Source of the DNA: CAXRDE01 sp964229355
GTDB taxonomy: Bacteria; Cyanobacteriota; Sericytochromatia; UBA7694
DNA length: 64,000 bases
Direction: 5' to 3'
NCBI GenBank assembly: GCA_964229355.1
Contig: CAXRDE010000002.1
Location: 1 to 64,000, forward strand
The position numbers and the translations under genes are program-made. The first letter of the stretch is position 1. Every line of letters begins with the position of its first letter. This document shows positions 1 through 8,964 of this stretch, one piece after another. The notes beneath the pieces were generated by a model, which saw only the letters and a list, made by a program, of their open reading frames with translations, made no database searches and was not told the DNA's origin.

Positions 1-26
1 TATGTTTTGCGGTACCATAGTTCTCC

Positions 27-70
27 AGAGAGCCCTGTCAGATTCGTGTTTGTGGGGGCTCTCTTTTTCT
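27..70 (+). terminator. Rho-independent terminator of an upstream gene outside the window
   Basis: A 9-bp perfect stem (27-35 with 56-64) encloses a 20-base loop and is followed directly by a T-rich run on the plus strand. It would end a plus-strand transcript entering from the left edge. The next gene is on the opposite strand, so this also separates convergent transcription. Confidence 0.6.
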
Positions 71-123
71 ATGGCTTCTTGTCTGCCAAAAGTGTCTACT
101 TTTTTCTGACGCTTTCGTCTAAC

Positions 124-1952
124 TTAGCATTGTCGCTGACACCATACTGAGTTGACCGTAGACTGAGACTTATTATCACTATTATGTAAACGCACAAGGG
201 CTTGATGCTGTTTCAAATACTTTGTCATAACCATTGCATTATGCATGTTTAAGACTCTTGCACCGACCATTTGATGACCATCATTATCACTTCGATCAGC
301 CAACTGTCGACCAATAAATTGAGTTTCTGGTGCAGTTGAACTAGAATTACTAAACCGACTTACATCAGCAGAAGCAAGGAGTATAGCCTGTACATCTGAT
401 GCACTTAATGTGAATCCCGGATTCACACTTTTGTATAAACGCTTCATCATAGCTGCTGTTGCAGCTACCATGGGTGCAGCTAAAGATGTCCCACTATTGC
501 TATTTCCAAAAGAACGGCTATTTGTTGATCGGTCATACTCGGAAGCATAAATATTTTGTGCAGCTGCCGCAATATCTATTTTGGTAGTTGTCGTATCAAA
601 ATTTGTACTTGACCAGGCCATCGTTCGACTCGGGGTCACGCTTGTATCATCGGCTAAGCCACCTACGATAATAGCTCCTCCATCTCCAAGAGCACTACAA
701 TTTGATGTTGAGGGAGATCTATTAGGGCCATGTACATCTACTCCTGCATTACCAGCGGCAAAAACAACGACTTTACCAGCAGCATAGGCAGAAGCAACTT
801 CTGTGCGAACTACAGAACTGCTTATTGGTTTTGGACACGTATTGCTTTCAGAGGCCACACTAAGATTGATGGCATCTACCTCAGCATTGCTAGCTGCATC
901 TCTTATTGCTGTGGCTATAGAATAATCTGTGGCAGGTATACCTGAGGTGAGTGTTACTTTATAAGGCAGTACTTTAGCAAAAGGAGCAAAGCCAGAAGCC
1001 CCTTGACCATTATTATTGGGGGCTGCAAGCACTGTCGCTACATTGGTTCCATGAGAAGATGTTGTGCCCACATCAGGCGTTACGTCGCCACCTGTTATAC
1101 AACCTACGTTAACACCGGAACAAGATAAAAAGCGCTTACCTGTCAAATAGTTTGGTTTATCAATAGCAGCAGCATTTGTATCAAAACTTTGATCAATCAC
1201 GGCAATTACAGGTGTTTTGGCCGTGGTAATAGTGCCGAATTCTTGTAAGCCTTTAAATACCTGGTGTCTTTTAAAGTACCACCAATTCGCTGTAGGTGTA
1301 CCACTACCAAATACAGGATCAGTAGGTGGAGTACCTGTCGTAGAGGCATTAATGGATGAAAGCTGCGTCTTGGTATAGCTTAGCTCTGTGGTGTAAACAG
1401 GTTCGGCAGCACGTACAAAAGGTAATGCTCTTAGCTCTTTTAGTAATTTAATAAGATCGGCTTCTTTAGGAAGGTTGTAGGTATGAATAGAGCGCCTATC
1501 AGGAATATCACCTTCAAAAGCAGCTGCCATACGTGCTTGATCAGCTCTAATTTCTTCTTCGCTCATCCCTTGCGCCAGGTCATATTTGGAAAGAACTTTG
1601 TATTTTTCTAAAATATTGTCCACTTCCTTTGTCTGCGAATTGCTGTTTTTAAACTGTTGTGAATTCGTGTCAAGAAACATAGCTACAGAGTCATCATAAA
1701 TCACAGTAATCGTACCTAAGACAATATTGTTTTTGATTAAAGCCTCAGGATCGCGTTCAGGAATATGGGAAAGGTCTTGATTTTTATACTCAAGTATTTC
1801 TTTCTTTGTTTCGGGAATTAACGCTTCGCCCTTCAAAAAAGAGATTGAAAAATTATTTTTATCAAGAGAAGATGGTGCTTTAGAAGATTGACAGGCATTA
1901 GCTCCAAGTAAAGATAAAGTGATTACATATAGGGAGATTTTTTTTGCTTCAT
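124..1952 (-). CDS. Subtilisin-like (S8) serine protease lipoprotein with a one-base frameshift in the signal peptide
   Basis: Secreted protease of the S8 family. In the open frame (570 residues counted from a TTG at 1836) the catalytic triad is D215 (VIDQSFD), H262 (SSHGTN) and S451 (SGTSLAAP), with oxyanion N363 (AAGNAG). Residues 1-150 form a prodomain-like region ending in AAEPVY, typical of subtilisin propeptides. The frame stays open upstream and encodes ISLYVITLSLLGANAC, a lipoprotein signal with lipobox GANAC, but contains no start codon. An ATG at 1950-1952 with ribosome site AAAAGG lies one frame off. It would read MKQKK and join the signal peptide only if the A run at 1938-1945 had nine A's, not eight. 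Coordinates run from that ATG, so the length is not a multiple of three. It is a decayed, phase-variable or mis-sequenced start; the rest of the gene looks intact. Confidence 0.85.
1938..1945 (-). repeat. A8 homopolymer tract at the frame break of the S8 lipoprotein
   Basis: Eight T on the plus strand are eight A on the coding strand, five codons into the gene. Nine A would restore one continuous frame from the well-placed ATG through the lipobox. Such tracts are prone to slippage during replication, transcription and sequencing. Confidence 0.7.
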
Positions 1953-1980
1953 TTTTTTACCTTTTACATTTTATAAGTAA

Positions 1981-2008
1981 AGGATAACACTGAAAATTTA
2001 TCTGTCAA
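1981..2008 (-). promoter_or_regulatory. Sigma70-type promoter for the S8 lipoprotein
   Basis: On the minus strand a perfect -35 TTGACA (2008-2003) is followed after 16 bases by TATCCT (1986-1981), a 4/6 match to the -10 consensus. It lies about 30 bases upstream of the ATG at 1952. This active-looking promoter argues that the gene is expressed despite the frame break. Confidence 0.5.
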
Positions 2009-2138
2009 GTTAAATGTTAGGTCACTTTAGGAATGCTTATAATTCCATACTTCAGCAGTCAGTTAAGGGTTATTCAGGCAGCCTTTTTGGCATCCCTCAG
2101 GAAGAGACTGACGGGTAGAGCCGCGTTTGGTCTTTGGC

Positions 2139-2160
2139 AGCAAGATTTCAATATCTTGCT
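2139..2160. repeat. Perfect 8-bp inverted repeat between the S8 gene and the pullulanase gene
   Basis: AGCAAGAT and ATCTTGCT are separated by a 6-base loop. No T run follows on either strand, so it is a weak terminator candidate for the pullulanase operon. The rest of 2009-2192 shows nothing I can name. Confidence 0.35.
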
Positions 2161-2192
2161 AATCTCTCGGCTTAGCCTCTCAGAACGACGGG

Positions 2193-4883
2193 TTATCTGT
2201 TTTGCTTATCGGGTATTTCCAGAACAGCAATGCCGTAGCCGGGAACAATCTGGGCAATGGCCGGATAAGGCTGTTCACCCTGGGGTAAAGTAAAAGCCCG
2301 CCAGTTCGGGTTTTGAAGAGCGGGATGTTCAAAACGCACGGGCCCGGGGTTGGCGTTGAGCAATACCAGCACGGCGTTACGTTGGGGGTCCTGGTGAGTG
2401 AGATCCTGAATATGCATGGCGATGAGTCCAGGGGTTCGCTGCGCTTCGGGCTGCTCGGCATTGAGAAAGCGCACCTGCTGTTGAATGGCCTCTGCGGTGC
2501 GCAGACGGAACAAGGGGCTGGCCTTGCGGATCTGGAGTAAGTGCTGGACTTCGGACAGGTGCTGTTGAATCAAGGCGCTGTCGGGCTTAAACTGGGGTTG
2601 TATTAACAATGGCGACCAAAAGGGCCATTCTTTTTCATTGCGCCAGGCGGCGGGCAGGCCCTTGCCCCAGCCATTGTCTTGATAGGTCCAATCCAGGGCA
2701 TTAAACCAATCTCCTGAATCGTAGCTGTCGCCATCGCCTGATTTTGACCGTAAAATCTCTGAACCGGCGTGTAGAAAGGGAACACCCTGTCCCAATAGCA
2801 CGGCACTTAGGCCCAGCCGTTGCATGTTAGCGCGCACCCAGGCGGGTGTCTTGACGGGGGCCTTGGCGGCGATTTGATCCCAGAGACTGTAATTGTCGTG
2901 GGCAGACACATAGTTGATGTTTTCCTGGGGGTCCCGGGTGTAGCCCGCAGGCGGATTGCCTCGATAGGCCCACTGTTGACCCGTTTGACCGGACAGCACA
3001 TAGTGCTGCAAATTGCCAGCCATACTGAGTCGAATCAATTGGGTGTACTGTTCCAGTTGGGCCTTTTGCGCCTCGGGTGTGGCGGGGGTATCGCTGTTCC
3101 AGGGGCTGTGGTTGGGCTGTAAGAACAGGCCGTTAATAAAGCCCTGATCTGAACGGGTGGCGTGGTCAAAGTTTCCACCCCGCAGGCTATCGCGCATACG
3201 GTCATTAAAGGTGCCAATGCCGCTGCCGCTGGCGTTGGCCTGATGCATGGCCTGCGCCGGAGCAATGGCGTTCAGGGAGCCAAAACGCCAGCCTTCCCCA
3301 TAGAGGTAAATCCTTTTGCCATCAATGCCGTCTTTGGCCAGGGTGAGTTGATCCAGGGCGTTGCGTACGGCAGCCAGGTTCTCGCGGGTATGGTGTCCCA
3401 TGAGGTCAAAACGAAAGCCGCTCACATGATAGGCTTTGGCCCAACGCACCAGGGTTTGCACCATCAGATGCTCCATCATGGCACGCTCGCTGGCGGTGTC
3501 CGGGCAGCAACTGGTGTGCTGCACCTGTCCTTTGGGATCTAAGCGGTAATAATAACCGGGCACGATTTTGTCGAGTACCGATTGGGCGGCATCGCCACTG
3601 GCGTGGGTGTGGTTATACACCACGTCCATAACAACCCCCAAACCTATATCTTGTAGGCTTTGGACCATCTCACGAAACTCGCGCAGTCGTGTAACGCCTT
3701 CGGGTTGGGTACTGTAGCTGCCCTCGGGCACCCCATAATGCAGGGGATCATAGCCCCAGTTAAAAGCGTCCTGATGACGCACCTGCCCAATGGAAGCCTG
3801 GGGATCGGCTTGATTCGACAGTCCCTGAGGGGGCGTAAAATCGGGGATGAGGGGATTGACCTCGGGCAGGGTGGCAATGTCAAAGACCGGCAAAAGGTGC
3901 ACGTGGGTTAGACCCTTTTCGGCCAGGGTTTTGAGGTGCTGGCGTCCCCGTCCCGCTTGCTGAAAGGCCGTAAACTTGCCCCGATGGGCCTGCGGAACCT
4001 GGGGGTCTTTGTGGCTAAAATCGCGCACGTGCAGCTCATAAATCACCCAGTCTTCGGGAGCTGCAGGGGGCTGAACCGCTGACCAGGTGGACGGAAAAAG
4101 ATTCGCGTCGTCGAGATTGACAAACTGACTCCATTGGCTGTTGGTGCTCAGAGAGACCGCATAGGGATCGGTGGTGCGATAGGTTCCAAAGCGATCGGTC
4201 TGGGGTTGGTACACCTCCACTTCCAGCTGATAATAGGCCCGATTCCATTGGCGGGGGCCTGTCACTTGCCACAGGCCGTTGGCCTGAGGGGTCAACGGCA
4301 CCGTAATAAACTGGGTGGCTTTGGCCGGTGCTTTGCCCTGGGCATCTTTCACAATGACCCGTACCGCTTTGGCGGTGGGGGCCCAGACGGTGAGTTGGGG
4401 ACGCTGGTCGGCAGTGTATTGCACGCCCAGGGGCTGCTCGGTGGCAAAATAGCGGTCCAGGACCGGAGCCAATTGTATGCCGGTGACGCCCTGTGTGGTT
4501 TTAAGGCTGGGAGCGTATTGGATGCGCTTTTCGAGCCAGTCTGCATGGCGGGTTTGGGGGCCTTTTAAGACCCGGAAGCTCAGGTATTGGCTGTAGGGGG
4601 TGGCCTGTGCGTCGGGATCGACGCTGGCCAGAGGCCCTTCAGGCAAGAGCGTGTAATGCTCCGGTTTACCCTCGGCTTGTCTGAGGATCAGGGTCGGCGC
4701 TGTGGAACTGGCATAATGGGGAGGCAAAATCAAGCGGTAGCGATCCCACCATAGCCCTTCTGCAGGCCGGGGAGCGGGAACCTGTGCCGAGGGCACCTGA
4801 GATGCAGCCTGGAGCGGTGGGTGCCACGAAAGCGCAAGGAGACTCAGACCCATTAAAAATACAAGGGCTTTTTTAATTGGCAT
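2193..4883 (-). CDS. Secreted type I pullulanase (GH13 alpha-1,6-debranching enzyme)
   Basis: Hydrolyses alpha-1,6 branch points in pullulan, starch or glycogen fragments. The 896 residues begin with a signal peptide (residues 1-27, ending LQAAS) without a lipobox. A CBM48-like beta domain lies around 155-250 (PQLTVWAPTAKAV). The GH13 barrel carries the pullulanase signature FNWGYDP (374-380), region I DVVYNHT (420-426), nucleophile D493 in FRFDLMGHH, general acid E530 in YGEGW and D663 in VSAHDN. A C-terminal beta domain ends the protein. The start overlaps the 3' end of the upstream lipoprotein gene by 11 bases, making it the last gene of a six-gene operon. The glycosyltransferase in the same operon hints at glucan metabolism, but that link is inference. 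Confidence 0.93.
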   Translation of the reverse strand: MPIKKALVFLMGLSLLALSWHPPLQAASQVPSAQVPAPRPAEGLWWDRYRLILPPHYASSTAPTLILRQAEGKPEHYTLLPEGPLASVDPDAQATPYSQYLSFRVLKGPQTRHADWLEKRIQYAPSLKTTQGVTGIQLAPVLDRYFATEQPLGVQYTADQRPQLTVWAPTAKAVRVIVKDAQGKAPAKATQFITVPLTPQANGLWQVTGPRQWNRAYYQLEVEVYQPQTDRFGTYRTTDPYAVSLSTNSQWSQFVNLDDANLFPSTWSAVQPPAAPEDWVIYELHVRDFSHKDPQVPQAHRGKFTAFQQAGRGRQHLKTLAEKGLTHVHLLPVFDIATLPEVNPLIPDFTPPQGLSNQADPQASIGQVRHQDAFNWGYDPLHYGVPEGSYSTQPEGVTRLREFREMVQSLQDIGLGVVMDVVYNHTHASGDAAQSVLDKIVPGYYYRLDPKGQVQHTSCCPDTASERAMMEHLMVQTLVRWAKAYHVSGFRFDLMGHHTRENLAAVRNALDQLTLAKDGIDGKRIYLYGEGWRFGSLNAIAPAQAMHQANASGSGIGTFNDRMRDSLRGGNFDHATRSDQGFINGLFLQPNHSPWNSDTPATPEAQKAQLEQYTQLIRLSMAGNLQHYVLSGQTGQQWAYRGNPPAGYTRDPQENINYVSAHDNYSLWDQIAAKAPVKTPAWVRANMQRLGLSAVLLGQGVPFLHAGSEILRSKSGDGDSYDSGDWFNALDWTYQDNGWGKGLPAAWRNEKEWPFWSPLLIQPQFKPDSALIQQHLSEVQHLLQIRKASPLFRLRTAEAIQQQVRFLNAEQPEAQRTPGLIAMHIQDLTHQDPQRNAVLVLLNANPGPVRFEHPALQNPNWRAFTLPQGEQPYPAIAQIVPGYGIAVLEIPDKQNR

Positions 4884-6660
4884 TGATGCGCTCCAAACGA
4901 AGATTTAGGGTGGGAAAATTCACCGGGGTAAAGGGTAAGGTTTGATTGGTCAGAGGAGGCGTTCCCTTGGCAATCGTTTTGCGGTAAAGCGGAAAAAAGG
5001 GCTGTTGGGTATCCACATTTTCAGGCTCCAGGGAAATGACCACTTCTCGCTCTCCGGTACTGGGAATATTCACGGGAAAAAACACGTTTTGAGGGGCGTT
5101 GCGTAGAAAGTCTTCTCCCGGATAGGGGTAAGCGGTCACGGTGTCATCGTAGTAAAGGGCTTGTTGATCCGCGCGATTGACGGCGGTAAAGCGCCCGGTT
5201 TCTAGCCAGAGCTCATCGCTCACGCTATTGCGCACCCAGCCGTTGTACACCCAGCCCCGGGGCGGTAAAGACAAAATGACGCCGGGCTCTAAATTGAGCG
5301 AGAGCGGAACACTCTGGGTGCGTTCGTCGGTGCGCTGCACGAACCACAGCCCACTGCGCTGATTGATGCCGGTAAGGTCCGTGGGGGCCACCAGCATAAA
5401 AGTGGCGTTTTGGAGCGCAGAATAGGTCTGGTTAAACGGTGTCGATAAGAGGGTGTCGCTGCGACCTGCATAAGTGGCTTCAAGGAGTGTACTGCCGGTA
5501 GGTTGTGTAACTTGCTCTTGTTCTACTGTTAACAAAAATTGCCGAAAACTGCCCAGTTCTGCGTTTGAAAACCGAAAAATAGCCTCAGTAATGTCCAGGG
5601 GGGCTCCGTTGAGGTTGCTCAGGACCCCGTTGGCATTACTGCGAAACTGCAGCAGCAAACGGGCCTGATTTAAGGTGTTGGTCACCCAGAGTGCGTAGTA
5701 GTGTTCTTCTGGCAAAAGGGGAAGGTTTTGAGGCGCGCCTAACAGCAGATCAAAGCGGGCCTGCGACAGCGGCTCTTCGGTGGGAGTGGTGGGTGAAGAT
5801 TGCAGGGCCACCACAGGGTAGTTGAAATACTCCTGGGTGTCTTCGAGTTCAAAAAGCCCTTCGTTAACGGCCCGCAAGAGATCTTCCTGGGAGCGAATGC
5901 CTTCACTCGGGTCCTCGCTGAGGGTTTCGATTTGGTTTTCAGCGACGGCGCGAAACACCTGGCGAATGGGGCTGTAGAGTAAATCGCCGGGCACTGAGTC
6001 GAAAATGGGCAGCGGCTGGGAGGGTAAGTCGGTACGGTCGCGATTGCGCATAAAATAAGCGACCCCCACGCCCAATCGGTTTTGATTTACCGCATAAGGC
6101 ACCGTGCCCAACTCAAGGTAGGCCACGTTTTCCCCTTCTGACCAGGCGAACCCCTGGGTCTGCTGGGTGGTGTCTCTCAGCCTGTCCGCAATCAGGGGGT
6201 TGTTTTCGACGCGATTGGTGGCTTCGGTGCGGAACCCGCTGTTGAGTACGTCCTCAGACGACTTGAGTGTGTTGGGCTGGTAGCCGTCGGGCACGGTAAC
6301 CTGAATCACCCGACGAAAGGGAGAGATGGCGCTGTTGGCTGGATTGTTAAAGACCGGCTGCTGGCCCAGCACAGGGCTTTTATCGCTAAAGAAAAACTCG
6401 TAGCGCAAGAGCGGGCTAAGGCTGGGCAAGCGATTAATACAGTTTTCTGCGGTGCAGGTGGTCACGTCTAAATAGCTCAGAATCCCCTCACCGTAGCGGC
6501 CCTGTCTCTGAATAACAGACTGAGCCAGACTTTCGCCTCCCGGGAGTACATCCGGGATGATCACGGGAGGGGTTTGAACGTCTCTGGGGAGCGGCATGGT
6601 ACAGGCTGTCAGTAAGAGCGCGCTTATAAGGTACCGTGTGCCAGACCCGATCTTAGACAT
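4873..6660 (-). CDS. Large secreted lipoprotein with a DUF/anti-sigma-like C-terminal region, function unknown
   Basis: A 595-residue predicted lipoprotein: MSKIGSGTRYLISALLLTAC gives lipobox LLTAC. I chose ATG 6660 because it overlaps the TlpA stop by eight bases (ATGTCTAA) and puts the signal peptide at the N-terminus. The C-terminal part contains GWVYNGWV, GRFTAVNRADQ, PYPGEDFLRNAP and VVISLEPE. I recall this motif series from secreted or anti-sigma-K-like bacterial proteins with paired beta domains; an earlier copy of the fold may lie around ALWVTNTLNQARLLLQF. No catalytic motif is visible. It sits between the thioredoxin and pullulanase genes and overlaps both, so all three are surely co-transcribed. 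Confidence 0.8.
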   Translation of the reverse strand: MSKIGSGTRYLISALLLTACTMPLPRDVQTPPVIIPDVLPGGESLAQSVIQRQGRYGEGILSYLDVTTCTAENCINRLPSLSPLLRYEFFFSDKSPVLGQQPVFNNPANSAISPFRRVIQVTVPDGYQPNTLKSSEDVLNSGFRTEATNRVENNPLIADRLRDTTQQTQGFAWSEGENVAYLELGTVPYAVNQNRLGVGVAYFMRNRDRTDLPSQPLPIFDSVPGDLLYSPIRQVFRAVAENQIETLSEDPSEGIRSQEDLLRAVNEGLFELEDTQEYFNYPVVALQSSPTTPTEEPLSQARFDLLLGAPQNLPLLPEEHYYALWVTNTLNQARLLLQFRSNANGVLSNLNGAPLDITEAIFRFSNAELGSFRQFLLTVEQEQVTQPTGSTLLEATYAGRSDTLLSTPFNQTYSALQNATFMLVAPTDLTGINQRSGLWFVQRTDERTQSVPLSLNLEPGVILSLPPRGWVYNGWVRNSVSDELWLETGRFTAVNRADQQALYYDDTVTAYPYPGEDFLRNAPQNVFFPVNIPSTGEREVVISLEPENVDTQQPFFPLYRKTIAKGTPPLTNQTLPFTPVNFPTLNLRLERINAN

Positions 6661-7267
6661 CCTGCCCCGAGGCAATCAGCTCTTCAAAAAACTGGGTAAT
6701 TTGCGGGCTGTCCCATTCAAAAGAACCAATCACATGCTTGACGACTTTGCCGTTGGCATCGATCAAGAAGCTCTCCGGCACGCCGGTGGTGCGGTAGCTG
6801 TTTTTGGCCAGTTCCTGATTGCTGTCTTGCAGCACCGGAAAATTTAAATTTAGCCCCGTTTTGTTCACAAAGGCAGGCACCGCCTGGGTGGGATCTTTGT
6901 CTAAACTTACGGCTAAAATTTCAAAGGGTTTGCCGTCGAGCTTTTGACGCAAGCGCTGCATGGCTGGCATTTCTTCTTTACAGGGCTCACACCAGGTGGC
7001 CCAGAAATTTAAAAAGACCACTTTGCCTTTGTAGTCTGAGAGGCTGACCGACTCGCCCTGTAAGTTTTTGAGGGTAAAAGCGGGTGCCATTTGACCTTCG
7101 AGGCCGTATTGGGTGTCACTGGCTTCGGTACTGGTGGCGGTGGGGGTATCTGAGGGGCCGATCTGGTCACTGAGGCTCCAAAAAATACCGCCGCCTAAGA
7201 CCAGCAAGCCGATACCGATCATGAGGGCCACCGGGGAACGTCGGGTGTGTGTTTCTGTTTCAGACAT
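6653..7267 (-). CDS. Membrane-anchored TlpA/ResA-like thiol-disulfide oxidoreductase
   Basis: Thioredoxin-fold protein of the AhpC/TSA-Redoxin superfamily acting outside the cytoplasmic membrane. The start at 7267 has a good site (AAAGGAG, eight bases upstream) and gives 204 residues. One transmembrane segment (about 13-31) is followed by a short linker and a thioredoxin domain from APAFTLKNLQG. The active site is WCEPC (C93, C96) with the usual FLNFWATWC lead-in, and TGVPESFLID supplies the cis-Pro region. The family reduces cytochrome c apoproteins or other exported thiols. No cytochrome biogenesis gene is near, so the partner is unknown. Four bases separate it from the glycosyltransferase stop, and it overlaps the next lipoprotein start. 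Confidence 0.9.
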   Translation of the reverse strand: MSETETHTRRSPVALMIGIGLLVLGGGIFWSLSDQIGPSDTPTATSTEASDTQYGLEGQMAPAFTLKNLQGESVSLSDYKGKVVFLNFWATWCEPCKEEMPAMQRLRQKLDGKPFEILAVSLDKDPTQAVPAFVNKTGLNLNFPVLQDSNQELAKNSYRTTGVPESFLIDANGKVVKHVIGSFEWDSPQITQFFEELIASGQDV

Positions 7268-7271
7268 GGGC

Positions 7272-8405
7272 TTAAACTCCTTTGGCGAGCCAGTGTGCAA
7301 AGCGCTGTGCAGCATGCGCCCAGCGAAAGTGTTGGTGCAAGTGCTGACGGCCGGCGCTGGCCCGTGCTTTATGTAAAAAATAATTCTGATAAGCATCCCA
7401 CATGGCATATCTTAGCGCGTCTAAATGCGGTTCTGCCAGCAGATGTTTTTCCTGGCGGGCCGCAAGTAAAGGACCGCCTAAAAAATAGTCTGGGATATCG
7501 TCGGGAATAGGCTTGAGGTCATAGGGCAGTAAATAGGCAATGTCTTCAGATAAATAGCTCATGGGACCGCCCCAGCCCGTGGCAATCACCGGAAGCTCGC
7601 TAGCGAGGGCTTCGGTAATAGGTAAGCCCCAGCCCTCGCCGCGAAAAGGAGCCACCAGCACGTGGGCGCTGCGATACAGAGCGGGCAGGTGGGGATCGGG
7701 GACATTTTCCAGCAGGAAAATATGGCCTTTGTCAGCCTTTTTTTCTTTGCGCAGGGTTTTGACCACCTGGGCCACTTTGGCCATATCCTGAGGACTGCTG
7801 TCTTTGAGATAGCAGCGCAGGACCAACTGCACATCATCGTGATGTTGAAATAGGTCTAAAAACGCCGAAATGGCCAGGTCTAGCCCTTTGCGGTAGGTAA
7901 TCTGGGCAATGCATAAAAAGGTAAAACGCTCAGGAATCGTGCTCAGGGTTGGGCCTATAGGTTGAAAACGGTCGGTATCGACACCTTCAGGAATGACGGC
8001 GATGGGGACTTCTACCCCTGCCTCCCGAAAGCTCTGTTCATGAAAGGGGGTGGGGACCATCACGGCGTCCATGCGATTGCAACCCGCTACAAAGTTCTGA
8101 GGCAAACTGTTTGTCTCAAAAATAGCGTGACCAATGGCCCGGCGATGGCCCTGACGCCCCTGAAATTCGGGGGCAATGCTCCAGTGCAGTAAGGTGTCTT
8201 CTGCAGCGGCAGGCTGCTGGGCATAGTCCTGCAGGGTCAAATAGGTCTTTTGATCCAGACAGGCGGGTGCTCCACTGTTCCAGCGGAGCGGGGTCAAACG
8301 CAGGGGCAGGGTAGAATGCTCGTGCAGAGCCATAAAAAACCCCCGGGCAGCACTGGCGTACCCGGAGGTTTCGTAAAGGGGTCCCTGTAAATTTAAGCGA
8401 CCCAT
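7272..8405 (-). CDS. GT4-family glycosyltransferase
   Basis: A 377-residue GT-B retaining glycosyltransferase that transfers a sugar from a nucleotide-activated donor to an unknown acceptor. Start 8405 (MGRLNLQGPLYETSGYASA) lies four bases after the rimM stop. Longer upstream frames would run into rimM. The N-terminal Rossmann half contains GPLYETSGYASAARG; the C-terminal half has ITYRKGLDLAI and the donor-site E-x7-E motif in GEGWGLPITEALASELPVI followed by ATGWGG. No membrane segment is seen, so it acts in the cytoplasm. Its place in a rimM-TlpA-pullulanase operon does not identify the acceptor. Confidence 0.88.
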   Translation of the reverse strand: MGRLNLQGPLYETSGYASAARGFFMALHEHSTLPLRLTPLRWNSGAPACLDQKTYLTLQDYAQQPAAAEDTLLHWSIAPEFQGRQGHRRAIGHAIFETNSLPQNFVAGCNRMDAVMVPTPFHEQSFREAGVEVPIAVIPEGVDTDRFQPIGPTLSTIPERFTFLCIAQITYRKGLDLAISAFLDLFQHHDDVQLVLRCYLKDSSPQDMAKVAQVVKTLRKEKKADKGHIFLLENVPDPHLPALYRSAHVLVAPFRGEGWGLPITEALASELPVIATGWGGPMSYLSEDIAYLLPYDLKPIPDDIPDYFLGGPLLAARQEKHLLAEPHLDALRYAMWDAYQNYFLHKARASAGRQHLHQHFRWAHAAQRFAHWLAKGV

Positions 8406-8409
8406 GGAT

Positions 8410-8964
8410 TTAAAGATCAAAAAGCCCTGGCGCGGGAGTAAGCACCATTTCGCGTTGCTCCACATGCACCTCGGGCACCATTTCGAAAACAAAAGGTACC
8501 CAGTGCTCTTTGCCCTCAGGGGTTTTGACCACCAAAAGGTCTTGATGGCCCTGAATAATATGCGCCACTTCGCCCAGCACCTGTCCCTGGGTATCCTTGC
8601 ACACAAAGCCGATCAAGTCCTGGACATAATAGGTTTCTTCAGGCAGGTCTATCGCGGCGGCTTTTGGTATAGCCAAAAACAGCTTCGACATCGCCTCTGC
8701 AGCGGTACGGTTATCGATCTCTGCAAGGCTGAGCAAAAAGACCTGACCTTTGTGATGACTGACGCGCTCTACCGTAAAGGGGCCTTGAATAATCGGCCCG
8801 TCGGGTTCTTGCTGCACCAGCACCTCTTCCAGTACTTCCAATTGCTCAGGAAAATCCCCAATGTAGTGAATTTTGAGAGCGCCTTTTAAACTGTGGGCAC
8901 CTAAGATTTTTGCGATGGTAAAGTAAGGACTATCCTTCGCCGCGGATTTCGACAACAACTCCAT
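8410..8964 (-). CDS. rimM: Ribosome maturation factor RimM
   Basis: Assists assembly of the 30S head by binding ribosomal protein uS19. The 184 residues match the family's usual size. An N-terminal RimM beta barrel begins FTIAKILGAHSLKGALKI, and a PRC-barrel domain follows from ETYYVQDLIGFVC through LGEVAHIIQG, DLLVVKTPEGKEHWVPFV. ATG 8964 overlaps the end of ylqD by 35 bases. A later start would trim only the unconserved first 12 residues. Pairing with ylqD matches the ylqC-ylqD-rimM-trmD order in Bacillus, but trmD is missing here. Confidence 0.95.
   Translation of the reverse strand: MELLSKSAAKDSPYFTIAKILGAHSLKGALKIHYIGDFPEQLEVLEEVLVQQEPDGPIIQGPFTVERVSHHKGQVFLLSLAEIDNRTAAEAMSKLFLAIPKAAAIDLPEETYYVQDLIGFVCKDTQGQVLGEVAHIIQGHQDLLVVKTPEGKEHWVPFVFEMVPEVHVEQREMVLTPAPGLFDL

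Noticed and set aside
2033..2293. Plus-strand 86-codon open frame at the end of the pullulanase gene
   Set aside because: Its second half is antisense to the pullulanase coding region and the first half shows no domain, ribosome site or similarity I recognise.
2820..4568. Several long plus-strand open frames across the pullulanase gene
   Set aside because: They are antisense to a gene with complete GH13 motifs and show no signal peptides, motifs or ribosome sites of their own.
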